From NCBI RefSeq assembly GCF_033097365.1, contig NZ_AP028461.1:10939501-11003500 (forward strand): DNA of 64,000 nucleotides, in the 5' to 3' direction. Under the pieces are notes generated by a model, which saw only the letters and a program-made list of their open reading frames with translations, did no database searches and was not told the DNA's origin. The first letter of the stretch is position 1. Each line of letters starts with the position of its first letter. This document shows, one piece after another, positions 18,624-26,002 of this stretch. The stretch comes from Actinoplanes sichuanensis (GTDB lineage: Bacteria > Actinomycetota > Actinomycetes > Mycobacteriales > Micromonosporaceae). A program made the translations under genes and the position numbers.

Positions 18624-19940
18624 ATGGGTGCGGACACCGTCAGCGGGCCGATGGTCATCGACCTCGGCTACGACCGGGGTGAGCCGATCACGTACGACCG
18701 GCCGGGACGGCGCGCGATGCCGTCCTGGCTGGTGCCGGCCGTGGTCGCGGCGATGGTCCTCTTCTCGCTCACCGCGTCCGGGCCGCCGCCGCCCCCGCTG
18801 TTGGATGCGCTGACCCGGGTCGAGATCGGCTCCGGTGACCCGTACCTGGTGACCGGCACCGGCCAACTGGTGGTCCAGTCGGTCGGTGTGCTCGCCTCCT
18901 ACGATCTGGAGTCCGGCGACCTGCAGTGGCGGGTCGACCAGAAGGTCCCGGTCTACCGGCTGCGATCGGGTGACGGGCTCCTGCTGCTGCGCCCGTGGGG
19001 CGCCGGCAGCACCGAGCCGGGCACCACCGCGGTCGCCCTGGCGACCGGCGACCAGCGATGGCACAACACCCGCAGCGTGGTCGGCTTCGAGGGCACCGGG
19101 CTGGTGTTCTCGGTCGACGGCGTGCGCAGCCAGTCGTCCGGCACCGGCCGCCGGGTGGAGGGGGCCGTCGAGGCGCTCGACCGGGACACCGGGCGGCCCC
19201 GTTGGCGGGTCGAGGTGCCGTCGACCGCGGTCCTGCTGGCCGTGCCGGGCCCGGCCGGCGAGACGGCCCGGATGCTGGTGGTCCGCGACGACCTGCTCGC
19301 CCAGCTGTACGACGGGCGGACCGGCGTCCTGCTCGCCCAGCGGCCGGTGCCGGCCGCCAACTACGACCCGGACAACCCGCTGGTGGCCGGGGGAGTGATC
19401 CTGCTGCGGCACCCGGGGCCCTCCGGCATCGAGGTGTCCGCCTTCGACCCGGCCACACTGCGGCCGCTGTGGACCGCGCCGGCCGGCACCACCCGCGAGG
19501 TGCAGGCGTGTGGCCCGCTCGCCTGCCTGATCGGCCTGGACGGGGTGCGGGCCATCGACCCGGCCACCGGCGACCCGCGCTGGCACCGGCCCGGCTGGCG
19601 GTCGATCGAGACGATCGGGCGACGGTTGATCGCCTACGCGGACGGCCCGAAGTCACCGACCGCGCTGGTCGACCCGTCGACCGGCCGGGTGCTCGTCGAT
19701 CTGACCGGCTGGCGGCCGCTCGGCGGGGCCACCGCCGACGGGGACGTGCTGGTCACCCGGGAGATCGGGGCGGATCCGCGTACCATGGTCGCGGTCGCGG
19801 CCCCGCGCCTGTCCCGGCCGCGGGTGCTCGCCGAGTTGCCGGCCGGCACCGGGGAGTGCCAGTCCGCCCCGGAGCGACTGATCTGCCGGTCGATGTACGG
19901 CGAACTGGTCGTCTGGGCCTATCGGGCCGAGCCGGCGTGA
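18624..19940 (+). CDS. Membrane-anchored PQQ-like beta-propeller protein, paralog 1
   Basis: 438 residues. A cytosolic N-terminus containing MVIDLGYDRGEP, one membrane helix (about residues 35-52, WLVPAVVAAMVLFSLTA), a GPPPPP hinge, then a repeat-rich extracytoplasmic domain with successive beta-sheet blades such as VLASYDLESGDLQWRVD and VEALDRDTGRPRWRVE (the x-D-x-x-T-G-x-x-x-W pattern of PQQ-like propellers). Conserved cysteine pairs occur at ACGPLACLIG and near the end (GECQ...ICRS). No quinoprotein catalytic residues were recognised, so a binding or scaffold role is likelier than an enzyme. First of three tandem homologs leading into a two-component system. Confidence 0.85.
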   Translation: MGADTVSGPMVIDLGYDRGEPITYDRPGRRAMPSWLVPAVVAAMVLFSLTASGPPPPPLLDALTRVEIGSGDPYLVTGTGQLVVQSVGVLASYDLESGDLQWRVDQKVPVYRLRSGDGLLLLRPWGAGSTEPGTTAVALATGDQRWHNTRSVVGFEGTGLVFSVDGVRSQSSGTGRRVEGAVEALDRDTGRPRWRVEVPSTAVLLAVPGPAGETARMLVVRDDLLAQLYDGRTGVLLAQRPVPAANYDPDNPLVAGGVILLRHPGPSGIEVSAFDPATLRPLWTAPAGTTREVQACGPLACLIGLDGVRAIDPATGDPRWHRPGWRSIETIGRRLIAYADGPKSPTALVDPSTGRVLVDLTGWRPLGGATADGDVLVTREIGADPRTMVAVAAPRLSRPRVLAELPAGTGECQSAPERLICRSMYGELVVWAYRAEPA

Positions 19941-19959
19941 TCCTCAGGAAGGTTGTGGC

Positions 19960-21315
19960 GTGGCGCTGATCGAGCTGGATCTGGACGCCCCGCCCGATCG
20001 GATCGCCGGACGCCGTACCCCGCCCCCGTGGCGTTACCGCCACCTCGGCCTGGTCGTGGCGGTGCTCCTGGTGCTGGCCGCGGCCGGCGCGGCCCCGGCC
20101 GGTGGCACCTTCTGGCGTCCGCTCGGCCTGATCCCGGCCCCGCCCGGCGCCGAGTCCACGATCCAGATCGCCGGTGGCCGGGTGTTCACCATCGTGCTCG
20201 CCGGGCAGAGCCGCACCCTCACCGCGTGGGATCCGCAGCCGTCTCCGCACCGGCTGTGGAGTGCCGAGGTGCCGATCAGCGCCACCTTCGACCCGGCGAA
20301 GGGTGTGTTCGGCCCGATCCGGGTGCAGCGGATCGGCGGGCTGCTGCTGGTCGGCGCCGGGCTGTCCAGCACGGTCCTGGACCCGGACACCGGGGCGATC
20401 CGGTGGACCACCCCGAACCGGATCACCCCGGTGCCCGACGGCCTGGCCGTTCTCACCGACCGGATCTTCCGGCCCGGCACCCTCTACGACCAGGAGTCCG
20501 GCGATCCCGGGATGCTCTACTTCTCGGCCGACGGCCGGCCGCACGTGGAGCCGCCGGTCCGGACCGAGGTGCGCGGCCTCGACCTGGCCACCGGCGAGGT
20601 GCTGTGGACCGCCACGCCCGGCGGTTCGGTGACCGCCGAGGCGGCCCGCGGTGCCGGCCCGCCCGCGGTCCTGATCACCTCCTCCGACCGGTTGAGCCTG
20701 CGCGATGCCCGGACCGGCGCGGTGCTGCGCGAGACCGAGCTGCCCGAGGAGGCCGGTTCCGGTCCGGGCACCAGCGACGTGCTCGACGACGTGGCACTGA
20801 TCGGCTATCCGGAGGCCGGGCTCCAAGTGGGGTACGACGTACGGACCCTGGACCGGCTCTGGACCCGTGACCTGCACACCGAGGGGGAGCCGGACAACTG
20901 TGCGGGCCTGCTCTGCACCGGCGGCGACCGGGAGGTGCGGGTGCTGGACCGGCGCACCGGCAAGTCCGCCTGGTCGGCGCCGGCCACCGCCGCCCTGGCC
21001 GCCCGGGCCGGATCGGTGCTGATGAGCGGCCCGGACGGGGACGGCCCGGAGCTCCTCGTCGACGGTGTGACCGGGGCGCCGCGCGCCGACCTGTCCGGCT
21101 GGACCGGCGAGGTGGAGGGCTTCGACGCGCACGCCCTGCTGTTGTGGCGGGACGAGAAGGGCGGTGGCCGGGCGTTCGGGGCGGTGCTGCCCGGGGCCAC
21201 CGAGGTCAGGTATCTGGGGGCGGCCGACGGGCTGGGCGGGGACTGCGGTGGCGACGATCGATACGTAGTCTGTCGGGATGTCCGGGGTCTGCGGGTCTGG
21301 GCCTATCGGATCTGA
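19960..21315 (+). CDS. Membrane-anchored PQQ-like beta-propeller protein, paralog 2
   Basis: 451 residues. Same plan as its neighbours: ALIELDLDAPPD cytosolic start, basic stretch, one membrane helix (about 28-47), then propeller blades such as LDPDTGAIRWTTPN, LDLATGEVLWTATP and LDRRTGKSAWSAP. The two cysteine pairs are kept (NCAGLLCTGG; GDCGG...VVCRD) and the chain ends in LRVWAYRI. GTG start with AGGAAGG 7 nt upstream, 19 nt after paralog 1, so cotranscribed. Substrate or ligand unknown. Confidence 0.85.
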   Translation: MALIELDLDAPPDRIAGRRTPPPWRYRHLGLVVAVLLVLAAAGAAPAGGTFWRPLGLIPAPPGAESTIQIAGGRVFTIVLAGQSRTLTAWDPQPSPHRLWSAEVPISATFDPAKGVFGPIRVQRIGGLLLVGAGLSSTVLDPDTGAIRWTTPNRITPVPDGLAVLTDRIFRPGTLYDQESGDPGMLYFSADGRPHVEPPVRTEVRGLDLATGEVLWTATPGGSVTAEAARGAGPPAVLITSSDRLSLRDARTGAVLRETELPEEAGSGPGTSDVLDDVALIGYPEAGLQVGYDVRTLDRLWTRDLHTEGEPDNCAGLLCTGGDREVRVLDRRTGKSAWSAPATAALAARAGSVLMSGPDGDGPELLVDGVTGAPRADLSGWTGEVEGFDAHALLLWRDEKGGGRAFGAVLPGATEVRYLGAADGLGGDCGGDDRYVVCRDVRGLRVWAYRI

Positions 21316-21345
21316 GACCGGTACGGGCGCACATGGGGGCGGTAG

Positions 21346-22647
21346 TTGCGGGATGCCCTGATCGATCTCGGCGAGGTGCCGTCCGGGGAACCGGAGTCCG
21401 CGCTGCCACGGCCGCCGCTGCCGGCGTACCGCTGGATCCTCGGTCTTCTGACGGTCGTGCTGGCCGCGCTGCTCGGCGGCGCCGGACCACCGCCGCCCTC
21501 GACCGATCCGGTGTTCCTCCCGATCAACCTGGGTGACCGGATCCAGGTCGCCGGGGACCGGCTCTACGTCGCCGGGCTGGTCGGGCCGATCGGCACGGTG
21601 ATGCGGACCTACGCGATCCGGGCCTATCAGCTGCCCGAGGTGACGCCGCTCGGCGAATTCCAGGCCACCGTGCCCGGGGACATCTTCACCTTCTCCGCCA
21701 TCGGTGACGACCTGCTGCTCGTCGCCTTCAACGACGTGCAGTCCTCCGATTCCGGGCTGATGGCGGTCCGGGTGGGTGGCGGCGAGCCGCTGTGGAGGCG
21801 GACGGCGTCGCTCTACGGCCTCGATCAGCAGAGCGGCCTGACGCTGATCCAGGAGAACGTCACCTCGGACCGGTCGGTCTGGCGGGCCCTCGACGCGCGG
21901 ACCGGGGCCGTGCACTGGTCGCTCGAACAGCCGGGCAGCGACCAGGTGACGATGTCGACCGGCTCCTACTGGGCGGGTTATCCGGCGCGGCTCTTCTCGG
22001 TGCGCGACGACGGGCTGATCGAGGTGCGCGACGGGCGCACCGGCACGCTCACCGCGACCGCCCGGCTTCCGCGGCCACCCGGCCCGGACTTCGTGGCCTG
22101 GGCGACGGCCGGGCTGCTGGTCGCCGGGTACGGCACCGAGGAGACGATCGCCTACGACGAGCTGACCATGGCCGAGCGCTGGCGGCGTTCCGGCGAGGTG
22201 CTGCCGGATGCCGGCTTCCCGCAGGACTGCGGGCCGATGATCTGCCTGGCCGGGTTTCCGAGCGGCCTCAGCGTCGTGGACCCGGCCACCGGCCGTGAGG
22301 TGGCGCACTCCGACGGATTCGACACGGCCGAGGTGATCGGTGACCGGGTGCTGGTCGCCCAGGCCAGCCAGACCCAGCCGGAACTGGCCGTGTTAGACCC
22401 GCGGACCGGCCGGACCGCGATCGCCGGGCCGTGGGCCAGCGGCGGTCCCGGCCCGAAACCCGGCACCGCCTGGATCTACCGGCATCAGGCGGTCGGCTAC
22501 GCCCTGCGGTACGGGATCCTCGACCTCGCGACCGGCCGGGTGTGGCTGCGTGGGCGGGCCGAACGGATCGCCGGGGACTGCCGGTTCTCGACCGACGCGC
22601 TGGTCTGCCGGCGGTTGGATTCGTCGATCGCGATCTGGCGCCTCTGA
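21346..22647 (+). CDS. Membrane-anchored PQQ-like beta-propeller protein, paralog 3
   Basis: 433 residues. Begins RDALIDLGEVPSGEP, matching the other two N-termini, then one membrane helix (about 28-45), a GPPPP hinge and propeller blades (LDARTGAVHWSLEQ, VRDGRTGTLTATARL, LDLATGRVWLRG). Cysteine pairs DCGPMICLAG and GDCRF...LVCRR are conserved. The start is assigned to TTG 21346 because the shared ALIDLG block lies directly after it; the ribosome site (GGGGGCGG) is weak, so the exact start is uncertain. 32 nt before the response regulator. Confidence 0.8.
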   Translation: MRDALIDLGEVPSGEPESALPRPPLPAYRWILGLLTVVLAALLGGAGPPPPSTDPVFLPINLGDRIQVAGDRLYVAGLVGPIGTVMRTYAIRAYQLPEVTPLGEFQATVPGDIFTFSAIGDDLLLVAFNDVQSSDSGLMAVRVGGGEPLWRRTASLYGLDQQSGLTLIQENVTSDRSVWRALDARTGAVHWSLEQPGSDQVTMSTGSYWAGYPARLFSVRDDGLIEVRDGRTGTLTATARLPRPPGPDFVAWATAGLLVAGYGTEETIAYDELTMAERWRRSGEVLPDAGFPQDCGPMICLAGFPSGLSVVDPATGREVAHSDGFDTAEVIGDRVLVAQASQTQPELAVLDPRTGRTAIAGPWASGGPGPKPGTAWIYRHQAVGYALRYGILDLATGRVWLRGRAERIAGDCRFSTDALVCRRLDSSIAIWRL

Positions 22648-22679
22648 CGTAACCTGCACCTACGAGTGTGGAGGTCGCG

Positions 22680-23354
22680 GTGCGGGTGCTGGTGGTGGAA
22701 GACGAACGGGACATGGCCGATGCCATCGTCCGGGGGCTGCGCCGCAAGGGGATGGCGGTGGACGTCGCCTACGACGGCCTCGAGGGGCACGAGATGGCGT
22801 ATGTCACCAGGTATGACGTGGTCGTCCTCGACCGTGACCTGCCGGGCATGCACGGCGACGAGATCTGCGCCGCCCTGGTCGAGTCGGGTGCGCTGACCCG
22901 GGTGCTGATGCTGACCGCCAGCTCCTCGGTCGAGGACAAGGTGGAGGGCCTGGAGCTGGGCGCCGACGACTACCTGGCCAAGCCGTTCGACTTCAAGGAG
23001 CTGGTGGCCCGGGTGCAGGCCCTCGGCCGACGGGCCACCCCGGTCGCGCCACCGGTGCTGAGTGTCGGCAACCTGGTGCTGGACCAGTCGCGCCGGGTGG
23101 CGACCCGGGGTGGGGTGACGCTGGAGCTCACCAACAAGGAGTTCTGCGTCCTCGAGGAGCTGCTCAAGGCCAAGGGCGGCGTGGTGTCCAGCGAGGAGCT
23201 GCTGGAGCGGGTCTGGGACGCCAACACCGACCCGTTCACCACGACGGTCCGGGTGACCATCAACACGCTGCGCAAGAAGATCGGCGATCCACCGCTGATC
23301 GAGACCGTGGTGGGCGCCGGCTACCGGGTGCCCGAGCCGGTCGTGGCCTCGTGA
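22680..23354 (+). CDS. OmpR/PhoB-type response regulator
   Basis: 224 residues. Receiver domain with VVEDER (acidic pocket), phosphoacceptor Asp51 in VVLDRDLPG, and the LAKPF lysine; C-terminal winged helix (about 130-220, LELTNKEFCVLEELLKAKGGVVSSEELLERVW, then TVRVTINTLRKKIG). A DNA-binding transcription factor activated by the kinase encoded next. The GTG at 22680 has GGAGGT 5 nt upstream and gives the standard MRVLVVED start. Last-but-one gene of the propeller operon. Confidence 0.95.
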   Translation: MRVLVVEDERDMADAIVRGLRRKGMAVDVAYDGLEGHEMAYVTRYDVVVLDRDLPGMHGDEICAALVESGALTRVLMLTASSSVEDKVEGLELGADDYLAKPFDFKELVARVQALGRRATPVAPPVLSVGNLVLDQSRRVATRGGVTLELTNKEFCVLEELLKAKGGVVSSEELLERVWDANTDPFTTTVRVTINTLRKKIGDPPLIETVVGAGYRVPEPVVAS

Positions 23355-24571
23355 CCGTCTATCCCGGAATCCGTAGTCGCGGCCTGCGGTTCGACGTGCG
23401 GCCCACGCTGCGGCTGCGGCTCACCCTGCTCAACGGGATCCTGCTGGTCGGCGCCGGTGCGGTGCTGGTGCTGCTGGCCTGGCTGCTGGTCAGCGAGTCG
23501 CTGCATCCGGTCGACGCGCTCCAGCAGGGCTCGACGGTGACGCTGCGGGACGGGACCGCCGTCGAGGCGGTGGCCTGGCAGGACGACATGGTCGCGCAGG
23601 CCTCCCGGGAGTTGCTGATCAAGGGGTTCAGCGCGTTGGCCGCGGTCGGCATCGTCGGGATAGCGCTGGCCTACGCGGTGACCGGCCGGGCTCTGCGCCC
23701 GCTGCGTGACGTCACCCAGACCGCTCAGCGGCTCGGTGAGGAGACGCTCGACCAGCGGATCCGCTACTCCGGTGCGGACGGTGAGGTAGCCGAGCTGGCC
23801 CGCACGTTCGACGCGATGCTCGATCGGCTGGCGGCCGCGTTCGAGTCGCAGAAACGGTTCGTGGCGAACGCGTCGCACGAGTTGCGCACCCCGCTCGCGG
23901 TGATGCGGACCGAGATCGACGTGACGCTCAGCGACGACGAGGCCGATGTGGCCGAGTTCCGCCGGATGGCCAAGGTGGTCCGTAACGCCTCGGAACGGGC
24001 CAACGGCCTGGTCGACGCGCTGCTGGTGCTGGCCCGGTCGGAGGCGCAGTCGGGCCGCCGGCTGGTCCGCAAGGTGCCCGCCGATCTTTCGCTGAGCGTG
24101 CAGAACGCGCTGTCCGCGGTGAAGGCCGAGGCGGAGCGGCTGAAACTGGAGGTCACCACCGAGCTGGGGCCGGCTCCGGTGGTCGGTGACCCGAGTCTGC
24201 TGGACCGACTGGCCGGCAACCTCATCGAGAACGCGATCCGCTACAACCACCTGCTGGGCCGGCTGTGGTTGCGTACCGAGTCGTCGGGCGGCCGGGCCAT
24301 GCTGATCGTCGGCAACACCGGTTACGAGGTCGAGCCGGCCGATGTGCCGGGGCTGTTCGAGCCGTTCCGGCGGGGTGGCTGGGAACGGACCGGATCGAGG
24401 GGTTCGGGCCTGGGGCTGTCGATCGTGCGGGCGGTCTGTGACGCACACGGCGGCACGGTCCGTGCGGTGGCCCAGGAGGGCGGCGGGCTGGAGGTCACGG
24501 TGACCCTGCCGGCCGCCGACACGACGCCCGTGGTGGCCGGGGCTGCGAGCGTTCCCCGTATCCGGAACTGA
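23351..24571 (+). CDS. Sensor histidine kinase
   Basis: 406 residues. Two membrane helices (about 27-48 and 93-112) enclose a short extracytoplasmic loop of about 45 residues, too small for a classic sensor domain; HAMP follows (about 112-165). HisKA has the phosphoacceptor His176 in FVANASHELRTPLAV. The ATPase part has DRLAGNLIENAIRYN (N box), a G1 box reading GNTGYEV in place of the usual DxGxG (seen in some actinobacterial kinases) and GSGLGLSIVR. Overlaps the regulator gene by 4 nt, so they form one pair. The small loop suggests that signals may come through the neighbouring propeller proteins. Confidence 0.93.
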   Translation: MTVYPGIRSRGLRFDVRPTLRLRLTLLNGILLVGAGAVLVLLAWLLVSESLHPVDALQQGSTVTLRDGTAVEAVAWQDDMVAQASRELLIKGFSALAAVGIVGIALAYAVTGRALRPLRDVTQTAQRLGEETLDQRIRYSGADGEVAELARTFDAMLDRLAAAFESQKRFVANASHELRTPLAVMRTEIDVTLSDDEADVAEFRRMAKVVRNASERANGLVDALLVLARSEAQSGRRLVRKVPADLSLSVQNALSAVKAEAERLKLEVTTELGPAPVVGDPSLLDRLAGNLIENAIRYNHLLGRLWLRTESSGGRAMLIVGNTGYEVEPADVPGLFEPFRRGGWERTGSRGSGLGLSIVRAVCDAHGGTVRAVAQEGGGLEVTVTLPAADTTPVVAGAASVPRIRN

Positions 24572-24691
24572 AAACAAACTGTCCCTAAGCAGCACCGTTG
24601 CGGGGGCATGCATCGAGGCATCGGAATATATAGTGATCGCTAACAACGTGCTCATGGGGGCCTCGGCGTTATCAACGAGGGGAACAGTTGT

Positions 24692-25027
24692 ATGCGAATC
24701 ACGAACATCAGGGTCAGCCGGTCGATGGCTCGGATGGCCACAGTCGCCATGCTCGCCACCGGCGGCATCGGCATCGCCGCCGCGCCGGCCTTCGCCTTCC
24801 CGTCGGGGTGCTCCACCCCGGACATCGTCGATGACGGTGTGAAGGTCGGAGCCTACAGCAAGTGCACCGGTGGCACCGGCTCCCACCAGATCACCATCGC
24901 CTGCAAGGGCATCGCCGGGGTGAACTGGTTCACCGGTCCCTGGAAGAAGGTCGGGTCGATCTCCTCGAAGGAGTGCCCGCTCGGCACCAGCCTGTACTCG
25001 AAGTTCAACACGCTGTCCAGCACCTGA
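24692..25027 (+). CDS. Small secreted protein with four cysteines
   Basis: 111 residues. Clear signal peptide: basic MRITNIRVSRSMARM, a hydrophobic core and a likely AFA cleavage near residue 36. The mature part, about 75 residues, has four Cys (PSGCSTPD, YSKCTGG, IACKGI, KECPLG), probably two disulfides, and many Lys/Gly/Ser. No family recognised. GAGGGGAAC lies about 8 nt before the ATG. The upstream region is locally AT-rich, including a TATAGT at 24629-24634. A hairpin terminator follows, so it is its own unit. Confidence 0.75.
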   Translation: MRITNIRVSRSMARMATVAMLATGGIGIAAAPAFAFPSGCSTPDIVDDGVKVGAYSKCTGGTGSHQITIACKGIAGVNWFTGPWKKVGSISSKECPLGTSLYSKFNTLSST

Positions 25028-25040
25028 TCGACACATGGCG

Positions 25041-25069
25041 GGGCTGCTCCGGTGCGTCCGGAGCGGCCC
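25041..25069. terminator. Bidirectional terminator
   Basis: GGGCTGCTCCGG (25041-25052) pairs with CCGGAGCGGCCC (25058-25069), a 12-bp stem with one T-G wobble and a 5-nt loop, between two convergent genes. Confidence 0.7.
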
Positions 25070-25085
25070 TGCCGCGTACCCGTGA

Positions 25086-25868
25086 TCAGTTGGTCTTGGT
25101 CTTCGTCTCGATCTCGGCCCGCACCTTCGGGAACTCGGCCTGGATGTCCGGGGCCTTCTTGAAGAACCACATGACCATGCCGACGCTGCCCTCGTCGGCC
25201 CAGCCGCAGACCGCCACGTCGATGCCGGAGACCGAGCTGGTGCCGCACTGCGCGACCCCGCCCAGCGTGCCGGTGTCGGCCGGGGTCAGGCCGCTGACCG
25301 GGGCGTCCTTGCCGAACGTCTGGAACGAGGCGTCCAGCTCCTTCTGTGGGCTGGCGATCAGGGCCTTGGTGGCCAGCGCGGCGACCATGTCCTCCTTGTT
25401 CGGGTCGCCGTAGATGGCGCCGAACGAGCTCTCCGCCCCGGGGTACGCGGACAGGCTCTTCTCCATGTCCGCGGTGATCGCGGCGAACTCCTGGCTCTCC
25501 AGTTTCGGCCGGCCGCCGAGCGTCGCCGGTTCGGTGATGGTGACCGCGGCGAGGTCGTCGGCCGCGTTCTTGCCGACCAGGTAGAGCGCGGTGAACCCGC
25601 CGATGCAGAGGACCGCGACGATACCCAGCGAGATCAGGACGATCGGCAGGACCCGGGACTTGCGCGCGGGCGGCATCGGCGCCGGTGGGAAGCCTCCGAA
25701 ACCGGGCGGTGGCGGGGGCGCGCCGAACGGCTGCTGCGGAGGCTGCTGCCCGTACTGCTGCGGGGGCTGCTGCCCATACGGGGGTGGCTGCTGGCCGTAC
25801 TGCGGCTGCTGCCCGTATTGCGGCTGCTGCCCGTATTGAGGCTCACCCGGGTGAGGAGGGTACGTCAT
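25086..25868 (-). CDS. Membrane-anchored protein with Gln/Pro/Tyr-rich cytosolic tail (paralog of 29504-30367)
   Basis: 260 residues. The N-terminal 80 residues are low-complexity repeats of QYGQQP type ending in a Pro-rich stretch, then one membrane helix (about 85-108, VLPIVLISLGIVAVLCIGG) and an extracytoplasmic domain. The domain has ITEPATLGGRPKLESQEFAAI, a small internal YGDPNKEDMV block and a cysteine pair AQCG / VCGWADEGSVGMVMWF. The same blocks recur in the gene at 29504, so the two are paralogs. Function unknown. The ATG at 25868 is chosen because both paralogs begin MTYPPHPGE. Confidence 0.8.
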   Translation of the reverse strand: MTYPPHPGEPQYGQQPQYGQQPQYGQQPPPYGQQPPQQYGQQPPQQPFGAPPPPPGFGGFPPAPMPPARKSRVLPIVLISLGIVAVLCIGGFTALYLVGKNAADDLAAVTITEPATLGGRPKLESQEFAAITADMEKSLSAYPGAESSFGAIYGDPNKEDMVAALATKALIASPQKELDASFQTFGKDAPVSGLTPADTGTLGGVAQCGTSSVSGIDVAVCGWADEGSVGMVMWFFKKAPDIQAEFPKVRAEIETKTKTN

Positions 25869-25951
25869 CGATGCTCCAGAGCTTGTGATGTCGGAGGATC
25901 GTACCGGCGAAGCGGCGACCGCGATGACCTCTGACCGGGTGAAAACGAGAA

Positions 25952-25980
25952 GCCCCCGCACCTTCGCAAGGCGCGGGGGC
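25952..25980 (-). terminator. Terminator after fadB
   Basis: GCCCCCGC (25952-25959) with GCGGGGGC (25973-25980), with an inner CCTT/AAGG stem, followed on the minus strand by TTCTCGTTTTC. It lies 22 nt beyond the fadB stop. Confidence 0.85.
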
Positions 25981-26002
25981 ACTCGTTTGTGCACCATCTG
26001 CG

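Noticed and set aside
19753..22308. Minus-strand frame of 851 codons
   Set aside because: Shadow of the three propeller genes; composition (Arg, Pro, His, Gly) is that of GC-rich antisense DNA and there is no ribosome site.
24572..24691. c-di-AMP (ydaO-type) riboswitch before the small secreted protein
   Set aside because: The gap is only 120 nt and I cannot identify the conserved core; a promoter region is the simpler reading.
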